NCBI GenBank assembly: GCA_963715895.1
Contig: OY970284.1
Coordinates: forward strand, 3,782,001-3,846,000
DNA length: 64,000 nt
Source: JADGNZ01 sp963715895
Lineage (GTDB): Bacteria; Acidobacteriota; Thermoanaerobaculia; Gp7-AA8
Direction of reading: 5' to 3'
Shown: positions 45,431-56,058 of the stretch, piece by piece
How the letters are laid out: every line of letters begins with the position of its first letter
How positions within the stretch are numbered: the stretch's first letter is position 1
Program-made: the position numbers and the translations under genes
Notes under the pieces: generated by a model
What the model saw: the letters and a program-made list of their open reading frames with translations, nothing else
What the model was told of the DNA's origin: nothing
Database searches by the model: none

Positions 45431-47515
45431 ATGTGCGAAGGACACGACCGTCCAGGAACCTTCTCGACCGTTCCTGCCACAGATTCGCCAAGCGGGGCAT
45501 CTCTCTGTATAAAGGTAGCGTTCTTGATGGCGCTTCTATTGACATCGATGAATGGGAGTGCGTTGGCTGAGAGCCGCTCCGAGCGAGTGGTCCGGCTTAG
45601 CCGGGAGTATGAGTTGCGAGCTCATCTCGATCGCGAATTCCAAGTGGCATCGGCGAGCGAATATATCCGGATGACGGATTATTACGAGTCGCGTTATGGT
45701 GCGGAGCAGGCGACGAACGAATTCAATCTACCCGGCGGCGCGCTCGTGCAGTGCCACGCCGTGGCAGCGGAGTCCCGCGCGGTGAGCCCGCCGCCGACGC
45801 CGGACGTATCACACTCAGGCCGGGATCTGGCGGCCGGTTTTGGGCTCGATGGATCTCGCGATGTCCTTGGCCGGATTCGACGCTGCGAGCAAGGCACCTA
45901 TCCCGTCCTTGTGCCAGACCGAGAGAGCTGGTTCCGGTTTCCTTCGCTCAACGCGCGGTTTGCAAAGACGGGACATGCAAGTAGTCTCGGCGACCACTTC
46001 AGTGATACCGCTCGACCGAGCTACTGTCAGGCCAAGCACGAATACGCTGTGACCAGGCAGACGGTCGCAGCTTCAGGCGCATATGGCGACTTGAACCTTT
46101 GGTCGCCGTACGTTCAGGGAACGTACGAGTGTGATCCGGTTGGAGGCTTTTCTCTCTCTCAGGTGTGGCTGGTGAATTTGTGCGGCGGAGTGGACGAACG
46201 CGAGACACTCGAGGCTGGTTGGCAGGTTTTTCCATATCTCTACGGTGACAGTCGGCCTCACCTCTTCATCTATCATACGACGCGGGGCTACCAGGACGGT
46301 TCCGGTTGCTACAATCTTGAGTGCGATGCCTTTGTTCAGACGGATAATTCGGTTCTTCTCGGCGGCGAGCTGGCGCCCGTGAGCGAGGCAGGCGCGCCGA
46401 TCCAATATTATTTTGGAGTGCAGTACCAGCTGAATGACGACCGGAGCGGCTGGTGGCTTGGTCTAAAGCTGAAGTTCAACGGGACCGACGACGAGTTTCG
46501 GTGGGTTGGCTACTTCCGATCGGACATCTTTGATCGCGACTGCCTGCGCAGCGGCACCACGTGGATCGATTTCGGTGGAGAGATCATCAACGATCATGAA
46601 AAGGCGGTGAATACCACCACAGACATGGGAAGCGGAGCCCAGGCCTCGGCGGGGTGGAGTCGCGCCGCGTACATCAAGAAGATGGAATTCGTCGACGCCA
46701 GTGACACCTGGCACTCGTTCGATTCCGATATTCAAGCCTTTCTGGGAGGCTACGTTGATGATCCGGGACGATACGCGCTGGATGACAATACCGGCCTCTT
46801 CAGCCGGTCGGCGGACCCTGATTGGGGCTCGTACATCTACTTCGGAGGAGCGGGCAACAGTAACTGTCCGAACGTGCCTGAGCCGGACGTCAGGGTGAGT
46901 CAGCAGCCGATTGCGGCCGGCAAGCCACCAAACTCGATTCCGATACGCCTGGACTGGTCAGAGGTGCCATCGACGACGTCTTACGACGTCGAGGAGATCA
47001 GTGAAAGGTCCGATGGAACGTGGTCCGAGGTGCCTTCCGGTTCGTGGTCCGTAACCGGAACGAGTCTGTCGGTTGAGCGAATTGCCCAAAGCAGCGCTCC
47101 CCAGACGTATCTGTACCATGTTCGCCCTCGCAATGTCGTCACGCAATGCGCCGACGGGCTAAGCCTTCCTGGAGGGTGGCGGCCTGCGAGACCCTTTGCG
47201 TTGTGCGCTGCGGCGCCCGCGCCGGTCATCGACAGCGCCGTTCTGTCAGGGTCAAGCGCGACGTTGTCATGGAGACCGGTGGTTGGCGCGGAGACGTACG
47301 AGATTCAATATTCGACGGATCCAGCGTTCCCAAACTCTCCCTCGGCCTACGCAAAAGCAACACAGGTCAATATGTCGATCTCAGCCGGCGCTCTTTTCTA
47401 CTTCCGGGTCCGAGCATTGACAAGTTGCGGCCAACAGCCCTGGCGGGGTGTGTGGTCGTTGACGCGGAGCGCAGCAGCAGGTACTTCAACGCGACGGCGG
47501 CCATCTCGCCACTAG
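45431..47515 (+). CDS. Neprosin-family (G3) glutamic endopeptidase with FnIII domains
   Basis: 694 residues from ATG 45431 (a start at 45527 is possible). Signal region (VAFLMALLLTSMNGSALA), an Arg/Glu-rich pro-region, then a neprosin domain (about 195-475): SQVWLVNL, ETLEAGWQVFPYLYGDSRP, LFIYHTTRGYQDGSGCYNLECDAFVQ, WWLGL, VGYF, DFGGEI. The two family catalytic glutamates correspond to E261 (EAGW) and E384 (GGE). Two fibronectin III-like domains follow (about 485-590 and 597-680). Neprosins are mostly known from plants, as proline-directed, acid-active proteases. It closes the sigma54-promoter operon. Confidence 0.88.
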   Translation: MCEGHDRPGTFSTVPATDSPSGASLCIKVAFLMALLLTSMNGSALAESRSERVVRLSREYELRAHLDREFQVASASEYIRMTDYYESRYGAEQATNEFNLPGGALVQCHAVAAESRAVSPPPTPDVSHSGRDLAAGFGLDGSRDVLGRIRRCEQGTYPVLVPDRESWFRFPSLNARFAKTGHASSLGDHFSDTARPSYCQAKHEYAVTRQTVAASGAYGDLNLWSPYVQGTYECDPVGGFSLSQVWLVNLCGGVDERETLEAGWQVFPYLYGDSRPHLFIYHTTRGYQDGSGCYNLECDAFVQTDNSVLLGGELAPVSEAGAPIQYYFGVQYQLNDDRSGWWLGLKLKFNGTDDEFRWVGYFRSDIFDRDCLRSGTTWIDFGGEIINDHEKAVNTTTDMGSGAQASAGWSRAAYIKKMEFVDASDTWHSFDSDIQAFLGGYVDDPGRYALDDNTGLFSRSADPDWGSYIYFGGAGNSNCPNVPEPDVRVSQQPIAAGKPPNSIPIRLDWSEVPSTTSYDVEEISERSDGTWSEVPSGSWSVTGTSLSVERIAQSSAPQTYLYHVRPRNVVTQCADGLSLPGGWRPARPFALCAAAPAPVIDSAVLSGSSATLSWRPVVGAETYEIQYSTDPAFPNSPSAYAKATQVNMSISAGALFYFRVRALTSCGQQPWRGVWSLTRSAAAGTSTRRRPSRH

Positions 47516-47708
47516 ATGGCGGACGGTCTGCTCATGCTCCCAGATCAAGGTCCGTCCGCTGGACGTCGAATGGTCAGCGGGCTGGCCTTCCGGACGAAGA
47601 ACAAAACTCTCTGTCGCGCCGCCTGATGCAGACTTCTCCCTTTCGTGGGGCCTCTTCCAGAGGAGTTGCGAGGTTTTGACGGGCTTCCGAATAGGTGTAG
47701 ATCTTCAT
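47500..47708 (-). pseudogene. Remnant of Phd/YefM-family antitoxin
   Basis: From ATG 47708 the minus strand encodes KIYTYSEARQNLATPLEEA and VCIRRRDREF, a clear Phd/YefM N terminus. The frame then fails near 47610: the continuation EFVLRPEG is in another frame, and PFDVQRTDLDLGA followed by a stop in yet another. At least two frameshifts have occurred and no toxin gene is adjacent. It lies in the 391-bp gap between the neprosin and sahH genes. Confidence 0.75.
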
Positions 47709-47738
47709 GGCGTCATAGACGTAGACGGTCGAAGAACC

Positions 47739-47808
47739 ATCCGCAGATGACGCGTATGAACGCAGATCCAGGACGGTCTTATCCGCGTATATCTGCGTCA
47801 TCTGCGGA
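47739..47808. repeat. Inverted repeat of CGCAGAT words (family J)
   Basis: ATCCGCAGATGACGCG at the left and ATCTGCGTCATCTGCGGA at the right form an imperfect inverted repeat. This word is common in intergenic DNA of several phyla. It lies between the antitoxin remnant and the sahH promoter. Confidence 0.7.
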
Positions 47809-47814
47809 CGGCCC

Positions 47815-47842
47815 TTCGACGTATCAACCGATGCGATACAAT
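47815..47842 (+). promoter_or_regulatory. Candidate sigma70 promoter of sahH
   Basis: TTCGAC, 16-bp spacer, TACAAT (47837-47842). The leader to ATG 47907 is about 58 nt and has GAAGGAG at 47888-47894. No SAH riboswitch fold was recognised in it. Confidence 0.4.
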
Positions 47843-47906
47843 CCCCTTCCCACCGTGGCCGGCCTTCACGTCGAGCCTCGCTAATTCGAAGGAGCAAAAC
47901 ACTGGC

Positions 47907-49406
47907 ATGACCGCTACACTCGAAGTTACGCATTCATTTGATGCTGCCCGCGCCGCGGGCCGCGAGCCGTTCAAAGTTAAAGATCTGAGCCTGGCCACGC
48001 TTGGGCGGGCCGAGATGCGGCTGGCTGAGCATGAGATGCCTGGGCTGATGGCTTGCCGGGAGAAGTATGGGAAGTCGAAGCCTCTGACCGGGGCGCGGGT
48101 CATGGGGTCGTTGCACATGACCGTTCAGACCGGCGTTCTCATCGAGACGCTGGCCATCCTCGGCGCCGATGTTCGCTGGGTGAGCTGCAACATCTTCTCG
48201 ACGCAGGATCCTGCCGCGGCGGCCGTCGTGGTCGGGCGTCCGGAGACGGGCGGCACGGTGGACGATCCGAAGGGCATCCCGGTTTTCGCATGGAAAGGGG
48301 AGACGCTCGAGGAGTATTGGTGGTGTACCTCCGAGGCGCTGCAATGGCCGGACGGGGCGGGGCCGAACCTCATCGTTGATGATGGCGGCGATGCCACGCT
48401 GCTCGTGCACAAAGGCGTCGAGTTCGAAGGAAAGGGACACGTTCCCGCTTTTGATGACAACGCCGAGCCGGAAGAGTGGGGCGTCATCCTCGACCTTCTC
48501 CGTGCCGAATTGAAGCGCGATCCGAAGCGCTGGACGCGCGTCTCCGCCGATCTCAAAGGCGTCTCCGAGGAGACCACCACCGGCGTTCACAGGCTGTATC
48601 AGATGATGGAAGCGGGGGAGCTGCTCTTCCCGGCCATCAACGTCAATGACTCGGTGACGAAGTCGAAATTCGACAACATCTACGGATGCCGCCACTCCGT
48701 CGTCGACGGCCTCAATCGGGCCACGGACGTCATGATCGCCGGCAAGCTGGCGCTGGTCTGCGGCTTCGGCGAAGTCGGCAAAGGTTGCGCGCAGGCGCTG
48801 CGCGGGCAGGGAGCGCGCGTCGTCGTCACCGAAATCGATCCCATCTGTGCGCTGCAGGCGGCTATGGAGGGATTCGAGGTGCGGACTCTCGATTCCGTCG
48901 TCGAGCGCGCCGACATCTTCGTCACCGCCACCGGCAACCGGAACGTCATCACCGCCGATCACATGGCCCGGATGAAGAACAAGGCCATCGTCAGCAACAT
49001 CGGCCATTTCGACAATGAGATCGACATGGCCGGCCTCAAGAAGTACGCCGGAGTGAAGCGGGTCAACATTAAACCCCAGTACGACGAATGGGTCTTTCCC
49101 GACGGGCACAGCGTGCTGATCCTCGCCGAGGGGAGACTGATGAATCTCGGGTGCGCAACGGGGCATCCGTCGTTCGTGATGTCGGCGTCGTTTACCAATC
49201 AGGTCCTGGCGCAGCTCGCCCTCTGGCAGAACAAAGGCGAGTATCAGAAACAGGTCTACGTGCTTCCCAAAAGGCTGGACGAGGAAGTGGCCCGCCTGCA
49301 TCTCGCGCACCTCGGCGTGGAGCTGACGAAGTTGACGGCGGACCAGTCCAAGTACCTCGGAACGCCGGTCGAGGGACCTTACAAATCCGATCACTATCGC
49401 TACTAG
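47907..49406 (+). CDS. ahcY: Adenosylhomocysteinase
   Basis: Hydrolyses S-adenosylhomocysteine to adenosine and homocysteine using bound NAD, clearing the product inhibitor of methyltransferases such as KsgA. 499 residues; visible blocks: GSLHMTVQTGVLIETL, SCNIFSTQD, DDGGDAT, NAD-binding GFGEVGKGCAQALRG and C-terminal PVEGPYKSDHYRY with the NAD-contacting Lys and Tyr. Full length with an insert typical of bacterial enzymes. Confidence 0.97.
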   Translation: MTATLEVTHSFDAARAAGREPFKVKDLSLATLGRAEMRLAEHEMPGLMACREKYGKSKPLTGARVMGSLHMTVQTGVLIETLAILGADVRWVSCNIFSTQDPAAAAVVVGRPETGGTVDDPKGIPVFAWKGETLEEYWWCTSEALQWPDGAGPNLIVDDGGDATLLVHKGVEFEGKGHVPAFDDNAEPEEWGVILDLLRAELKRDPKRWTRVSADLKGVSEETTTGVHRLYQMMEAGELLFPAINVNDSVTKSKFDNIYGCRHSVVDGLNRATDVMIAGKLALVCGFGEVGKGCAQALRGQGARVVVTEIDPICALQAAMEGFEVRTLDSVVERADIFVTATGNRNVITADHMARMKNKAIVSNIGHFDNEIDMAGLKKYAGVKRVNIKPQYDEWVFPDGHSVLILAEGRLMNLGCATGHPSFVMSASFTNQVLAQLALWQNKGEYQKQVYVLPKRLDEEVARLHLAHLGVELTKLTADQSKYLGTPVEGPYKSDHYRY

Positions 49407-49450
49407 GCCGGCACGGCCACTCTCACTTGAATCGCCGGCACTCCGTTACT

Positions 49451-49694
49451 CGTCGAGGGCCTTCTCCCCCAGCGCTTTTCGGCTGGGGGAGAAGGTGCCG
49501 ACAGGCGGATGAGGGGGCGTTTCACGCGGACGTCATTCGAACGCGTGGGCTGAATGGCAACATGCTTGCGGCGCCTTCAAGTAGTCTCCCGGACCAGCGT
49601 CGGTAAGTCGCGCATTCACGTGTACGCCCCCCTCATCCGCCTGTCGGCACCTTCTCCCCCCGCAAAAAACCGCGGGAGGAGAAGGCCCTCGACG
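49451..49694. repeat. Long inverted repeat (family G)
   Basis: Left arm 49451-49520 and right arm 49624-49694 share CGTCGAGGGCCTTCTCC and the block GGTGCCGACAGGCGGATGAG with their complements. Each arm contains its own small stem (CCCCCAGC/GCTGGGGG). The 103-nt centre has no gene. Placed after sahH, it could terminate transcription. Confidence 0.88.
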
Positions 49695-49863
49695 GGTAAC
49701 AGGCTGCCGTCGATTTACGTGAGTCTGTGAGAAATGCAGGCTGGCGGGCAGAACCGGGAACGATTAAATCCGGCTGTTATCGATGTCTTATTGCGCCGCA
49801 GCGGTGAATTTCTGGTAGCATGCACAGATCGATGTGCAGAACGCACAAGAAGGAGTGAATAAC

Positions 49864-50409
49864 GTGCCAAGACCCAGACTGAATGTCCCTGCTCCTCAGT
49901 TGTCCGCTGGACAGGCATCCTACGTGTTGGATTGCCTGATCGCCGATCGTAGGATTTCCGCCAGTGAAGTGAGCCGTTACGTCAGCGACATGCATCGGGA
50001 GATCAGCGATCTCGAGTCCCGTTTGCAGACGCTGCGTGCCCATGCGGGTGCCGCCGCGCCGGCCGCCGCCACAAGCGGCACCACAACCGGCAAGCGCCGC
50101 GGACGTCCGCCTGGACGCCCACCGGGAAGCGGCAAGCGTCGTGGACGCCCGCCCGGAAGCGGTAAGAAAGCGGCAGCGCCTGCGCCGCCACCAATGGCGG
50201 CTTCGCCTGTCGCCGCAGCGGCTCCGGTCAAGCGCCGCCGCCGCGCCCGCATTACGCCGGAGCAGTTGGCGTCGCGCCAGCTTCAGGGCCGCTACCTCGG
50301 CCTGATCCGGCAGATCCCGGCCAGCCGCCGCGGGCAGTATCAGAAGATCGCCAAGGACTCAGGACGCGAAGCGGCCATCAACGCCATGAAGTCCGCTGTC
50401 GGCCGGTGA
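49864..50409 (+). CDS. AT-hook DNA-binding protein (histone H1-like)
   Basis: 181 residues: helical N terminus (residues 10-60, SAGQASYVLDCLIADRRI...), a Lys/Arg/Pro-rich centre with repeated AT-hook cores (RRGRPPG, GRPPGRPPG, KRRGRPPGSGKK) and a helical C terminus (ITPEQLASRQLQGRYLG... INAMKSAVGR). Probably binds the minor groove of AT-rich DNA and compacts or regulates the nucleoid. GTG 49864 is preferred: AAGGAG (49850-49855) is 8 nt upstream; ATG 49834 lacks a ribosome site. Confidence 0.85.
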   Translation: MPRPRLNVPAPQLSAGQASYVLDCLIADRRISASEVSRYVSDMHREISDLESRLQTLRAHAGAAAPAAATSGTTTGKRRGRPPGRPPGSGKRRGRPPGSGKKAAAPAPPPMAASPVAAAAPVKRRRRARITPEQLASRQLQGRYLGLIRQIPASRRGQYQKIAKDSGREAAINAMKSAVGR

Positions 50410-51782
50410 TTCAATCGTCGTCTGTCTGTGACAAAGGGCGCTCCTCGTGGCGCCCTTTGTTTTTCCCGCTGCTTTTCGTCTGCGTGGCTGCTCACGCCCG
50501 GACGACGCGCGTAACACTCCTCCACTTCTCCGACTATCACTCGCACGCATTACCGTCCTATTCCGAGGGACGGGAATCGCAGGGAGGGATCGCCAGGGCT
50601 GTTGGTTATCTGCGCGAGGAGAAACAGCGCGGGGCGCTGGTGTTCTCCGGCGGCGATATGATCAACAAAGGCTCGCCGGCGTGGTCGGACAAATACCGTT
50701 GTGCGGAGTGGCCGTGGTTCAACGGCATCGTCGATGCCGTTGCATTCGGTAATCACGATCCCGACTACGGCATTCACGAGATGCAAACGTGCCTCGCCGC
50801 GATCCGTTATCCTGTCCTGAGCGCCAATACGAACGGCTTTCTTCCGTCGCGCGTCTTTGTCGTCAACGGGATTCGGGTCGGCGTGTTTGCGGTCGCAGGC
50901 AGCGACTTCAAGACGCTCGTCAAGGAGCCGACGCTGCATTTCGATGATCCCGTCCCCGCGGCGCGAAACGCCGTGCGGGACCTGCGCGAGAAACAGCATG
51001 CCGACGTCGTGGTCATGATCGGACACGAACATCTCGACGACGACTTCGCGCTGGCACGCTCGGTTCCGGGGATCGACCTGATCTTCGGTACGCATAGTCA
51101 CTTGAAACGCGACCTGATGCGCATCGACGGAACGCCGACCTGGTTCATTTCGCCGTTCCAGTACCTGACGTATATCAGCCGCGTCGTGCTGACATTCGAA
51201 GATCACAAGCTCGTCGGTGTCCGAGGCGGGCTCGTTCCTGTCGACTCCCACATGCCGCAAGACGCGGCGATCGCCCGCCGGGTGGCGGCGATGGAGCACG
51301 ACCTCGAGCACGATCCGCAATACGCGCCGCTGTTCGTCACCATCGGAACGTTGCATGCACCATTGCCGGTCGAGGCATTCGCAAAGAAGTCCGTCGAGAT
51401 CATGCGCGATGCGGTTCACGCCGACGTGGCGCTGTCGACTGCCAGCAGTTTCCGGCAGGCCCTTCCGCGCGGGCGTGTCACGCTCGAAGCCTTGCGGGCG
51501 GCGATGCCGTACGACAACGAGATCGTCGTTTATTCACTGCGCGGTGACGCGGTGCAGAAGCTTCTGGCGTACGGAGACTCGCGGAAGGGGAGCGATTCGT
51601 TCGCCATCGTTGCCGGACCGGCGGTCATCGATCCTGCGCGTACCTACCGTGTGGCCACGACCGATTATCTGGCCCGGACGGCGGCGGGATATCTGGATTT
51701 CTTCGAAGGGCAGACCGCGGAGACGCCGGGGTTACGGGTGCGGGACGAAGTGCGGAAGTGGATCGCACGCAGCCGGTTGTGA
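50406..51782 (+). CDS. Exported 5'-nucleotidase/metallophosphoesterase (UshA-like)
   Basis: 458 residues. Metallophosphoesterase domain with LLHFSDYHSH, FSGGDMI, AFGNHDPDYG, IGHEHLDDD and GTHSHLK metal motifs, followed by the 5'-nucleotidase C-terminal domain (EALRAAMPYDNEIVVYSLRG). Removes phosphate from extracellular nucleotides. Signal core FFPLLFVCVAAHA. GTG 50406 overlaps the upstream stop; a TTG at 50456, after the terminator stem, is an alternative start. The true start is unsettled. Confidence 0.88.
   Translation: MIQSSSVCDKGRSSWRPLFFPLLFVCVAAHARTTRVTLLHFSDYHSHALPSYSEGRESQGGIARAVGYLREEKQRGALVFSGGDMINKGSPAWSDKYRCAEWPWFNGIVDAVAFGNHDPDYGIHEMQTCLAAIRYPVLSANTNGFLPSRVFVVNGIRVGVFAVAGSDFKTLVKEPTLHFDDPVPAARNAVRDLREKQHADVVVMIGHEHLDDDFALARSVPGIDLIFGTHSHLKRDLMRIDGTPTWFISPFQYLTYISRVVLTFEDHKLVGVRGGLVPVDSHMPQDAAIARRVAAMEHDLEHDPQYAPLFVTIGTLHAPLPVEAFAKKSVEIMRDAVHADVALSTASSFRQALPRGRVTLEALRAAMPYDNEIVVYSLRGDAVQKLLAYGDSRKGSDSFAIVAGPAVIDPARTYRVATTDYLARTAAGYLDFFEGQTAETPGLRVRDEVRKWIARSRL
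50431..50464 (+). terminator. Intrinsic terminator inside the next gene's 5' end
   Basis: ACAAAGGGCGC (50431-50441) pairs exactly with GCGCCCTTTGT (50450-50460) and is followed by TTTT. A good rho-independent terminator for the AT-hook gene; the nucleotidase frame is open through it. Confidence 0.85.
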
Positions 51783-51791
51783 CGGCCATCC

Positions 51792-51819
51792 TTGACCGGC
51801 GACCCATCATCGATATGAT
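51792..51819 (+). promoter_or_regulatory. Sigma70 promoter of the sdh operon
   Basis: TTGACC, 16-bp spacer, TATGAT (51814-51819). Transcription would begin at or next to the ATG at 51826, i.e. a leaderless message. Confidence 0.65.
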
Positions 51820-51825
51820 GCAGCC

Positions 51826-52539
51826 ATGACTGCTGCAGCTCCCGCGACAACGAACGCTCGCGCTTCCTGGCTCCTCGGCTTCTGGCACTCGGCCATCGGC
51901 AAGAAAGCGGTCATGGCCGTGACCGGATTCTTCCTCTTCGGCTGGATCTTCCTGCATATGGCCGGCAACCTGAAGGTCTACACGGGGCCGGAGCACTACA
52001 ACGCCTACGCGGCATTTCTGATCACCATGGGCGCGCCGCTGCTGCCGGCCAAAGGGGCGCTCTACGCCGTCCGTGCGCTGCTGCTCATCGCCGTCTGGCT
52101 GCACATTCAGGCGGCCACGCAGCTCACGCTCATGAACCGGCGGGCCCGGCCGGTCGGCTATGCGGAGCGCGATTACGTCTCCGCCGGCTATGCGGCTCGG
52201 ACGATGCGCTGGGGCGGCGTGATCATCGCCCTCTTCGTCATCTACCACCTGCTGCACCTGACGTTCGGCACGCTGCATCCGGACTTTATCGAGCACGACG
52301 TCTACCACAACTTCGTGACCGGTTTTCAGGTCTGGTGGGTGAGCGCGATCTACATCGTGGCCAACCTCGCGCTGGGGATGCACCTCTACCACGGCCTCTG
52401 GAGCATGTTCAATTCGGTCGGGCTCAGTCACGACCGATTCAATTCATGGAAGCGAGGGTTCGCCACGGTCTTTGCCGTGGTGGTCACGCTCGCGAACATC
52501 TCCTTTCCGATCGCCGTTCTCACAGGCGTTCTGCGCTGA
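51826..52539 (+). CDS. sdhC: Succinate dehydrogenase cytochrome b558 subunit
   Basis: Membrane anchor of complex II; five helices and heme-ligand histidines (FLHMAGNLKVY, IYHLLHLTFG, MHLYHGLWSMF). 237 residues and no separate sdhD fit the single-subunit diheme b558 type that works with menaquinone. First gene of sdhCAB. Confidence 0.93.
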   Translation: MTAAAPATTNARASWLLGFWHSAIGKKAVMAVTGFFLFGWIFLHMAGNLKVYTGPEHYNAYAAFLITMGAPLLPAKGALYAVRALLLIAVWLHIQAATQLTLMNRRARPVGYAERDYVSAGYAARTMRWGGVIIALFVIYHLLHLTFGTLHPDFIEHDVYHNFVTGFQVWWVSAIYIVANLALGMHLYHGLWSMFNSVGLSHDRFNSWKRGFATVFAVVVTLANISFPIAVLTGVLR

Positions 52540-52585
52540 TTCCGGCTGCACGCCTTTCCGCATCACATAGGCAGGTGAAGACTCG

Positions 52586-54496
<1,911 letters not shown>

Positions 54497-55258
54497 ATGG
54501 ACCTCACACTACAAGTCTGGCGGCAAGCCTCGCGAACGGCCGAAGGGAAGTTCGTCACCTACGAGGCCAAGGACATCAGCCCCGAGGCATCGTTTCTGGA
54601 GATGCTCGACGTCGTCAACGAGCGGCTCACCGAGCGTGGCGAGCAGCCGATCCACTTCGAGCACGACTGCCGCGAAGGGATCTGTGGCTCGTGCGGGATG
54701 ACGATCAACGGCATCGCCCACGGTCCGGCCGGCGGCACGGCCACCTGCCAGCTCCACATGCGGCACTTCAAGCACGGTGACGAGATTCGCGTCGAGCCAT
54801 GGCGCGCACGGGCCTTTCCCATCATCAAGGACCTCATCGTCGACCGCAGCCCGCTCGACATGATCATCCAGGCCGGCGGCTTCATCTCCGTGAATACCGG
54901 CAGCGCCGTCGAAGCGAATACGATGCTGATCCCGAAAGCGGTGCAGGATCGGTCGATGGACGCCGCCGCATGCATCCAGTGCGGCGCGTGCGTCGCGCAG
55001 TGTCCGAACGGCGCCGCGCAACTCTTCACCTCCGCCAAGGTCGCCCACCTCGGCCTGCTCCCGCAGGGTCAGCCCGAGCGCTACGAGCGCGTCGTGCGCA
55101 TGGTGGAGATCATGGAGGAGCATTTCGGAAGCTGCACGATGTTCGGCGAGTGCGAAGCCGTCTGTCCGAAGGAGATCTCCATCGACTTCATTGCCCGGAT
55201 GAACCGCGACTTCATCGCCGCGAAGTTCAAGAACAGGAAGAGCGAGGCGAACGGGTAA
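54497..55258 (+). CDS. sdhB: Succinate dehydrogenase iron-sulfur subunit
   Basis: 253 residues. [2Fe-2S] ligands in HDCREGICGSCGM and TATC; [4Fe-4S]/[3Fe-4S] ligands in CIQCGACVAQCP and CTMFGECEAVCPKEI. Transfers electrons from SdhA to SdhC. Starts on the base after the sdhA stop. Confidence 0.97.
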   Translation: MDLTLQVWRQASRTAEGKFVTYEAKDISPEASFLEMLDVVNERLTERGEQPIHFEHDCREGICGSCGMTINGIAHGPAGGTATCQLHMRHFKHGDEIRVEPWRARAFPIIKDLIVDRSPLDMIIQAGGFISVNTGSAVEANTMLIPKAVQDRSMDAAACIQCGACVAQCPNGAAQLFTSAKVAHLGLLPQGQPERYERVVRMVEIMEEHFGSCTMFGECEAVCPKEISIDFIARMNRDFIAAKFKNRKSEANG

Positions 55259-55262
55259 CGAA

Positions 55263-55410
55263 TTGAGCTCACGCGGAGGAGAGGACGAGAACTTCCTTCT
55301 CCGCGTACTCCGCGTACTCCGCGCCTCCGCGTGAGTCCTTCAGGTCAGAAGCACACGCAACCTGTTTGGGTTTGGCGTTGGACATTGAATTTTTGGAGAC
55401 CTGTACTTAG
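55263..55410. repeat. Duplicated intergenic module, copy 1 (family H)
   Basis: Begins with an inverted repeat of CTCACGCGGAGG / CCTCCGCGTGAG (55268-55335) and continues as sequence similar to 56182-56332 (both contain TTGGA..GAATT..GG.GACCTGT). Follows sdhB; may act as terminator. Confidence 0.75.
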
Positions 55411-55438
55411 TACGGCTTCCCCGAAACGAGTGTCCAGT

Positions 55439-55611
55439 CCGGGGCTACGGTCTGCGCCAGCGAAGCTGGCTTAAGGTCCGTAGCCCCCGGCTTCTAGCCG
55501 GGGGAGAACGAGCATCCACAAGTTGGCTCGGAACAATGATGCCCGCGTTTCCCCCGACTGAAGCCTTGACTGAAGCCTGGGGCTACGACCTTAAGCCAGC
55601 TTCGCCGGCTC
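55439..55611. repeat. Inverted repeat (family I)
   Basis: GCCAGCGAAGCTGGCTTAAG and CCGTAGCCCCCGGCTTC at the left pair with GAAGCCTGGGGCTACG and CTTAAGCCAGCTTCGCCGGC at the right (55573-55610). No gene in it. It completes the 419-bp gap between sdhB and the gene at 55678. Confidence 0.85.
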
Positions 55612-55677
55612 AAATCGGTCATCCGTTCACCCCCACCTTCTCGACGGTTTGGTGTCGTAAGAGGAAAGGGGAAAAAC

Positions 55678-56058
55678 ATGACACGAACGCTGTTTGCGAT
55701 TGCTGTGCTGTCGATCTGTACGCGTTGCGCCACTGTCGCGCACGGCCGCTACCAGGAAGTACCGGTGAACTCCATACCTGCCGGGGCATCCGTGGCAGTC
55801 GACTGCGGCAATGGCGTCCAGAACGCCGGAGTCACGCCGGTTACGGTGAAACTCAAGAGGAATGCTGACAAGTGCGGATTGACTCTGTCCCACGACGGCT
55901 ACGAGGACGCATCGGCGACATTTGCCAAGGCGATTTCAGGCTGGATCTGGGGTAATCTCGCCATCGGTGGCATCCCCGGATGGATCATCGACGCCGCCGA
56001 TGGAGCGATGTACAACCGAGTTCCGGAGAGCGTGCAGATCAACATGACAAAAAGGTGA
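55678..56058 (+). CDS. PEGA-like lipoprotein
   Basis: 126 residues: signal with cysteine (AVLSICTRC), a short PEGA-like beta domain (VNSIPAGASVAVDCGNGVQNAGVTPVTVKL) and a Gly-rich hydrophobic C-terminal half (SGWIWGNLAIGGIPGWIIDAADGAMY). Probably an envelope lipoprotein. GAGGAAAGGGG precedes ATG 55678. Function unknown. Confidence 0.78.
   Translation: MTRTLFAIAVLSICTRCATVAHGRYQEVPVNSIPAGASVAVDCGNGVQNAGVTPVTVKLKRNADKCGLTLSHDGYEDASATFAKAISGWIWGNLAIGGIPGWIIDAADGAMYNRVPESVQINMTKR

Noticed and set aside
47809..47906. SAH riboswitch upstream of sahH
   Set aside because: The leader lacks the conserved core pairing I would expect and is too short for it.
47934..49394. 486-codon open frame antisense to sahH
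   Set aside because: Shadow of a strongly conserved enzyme gene.
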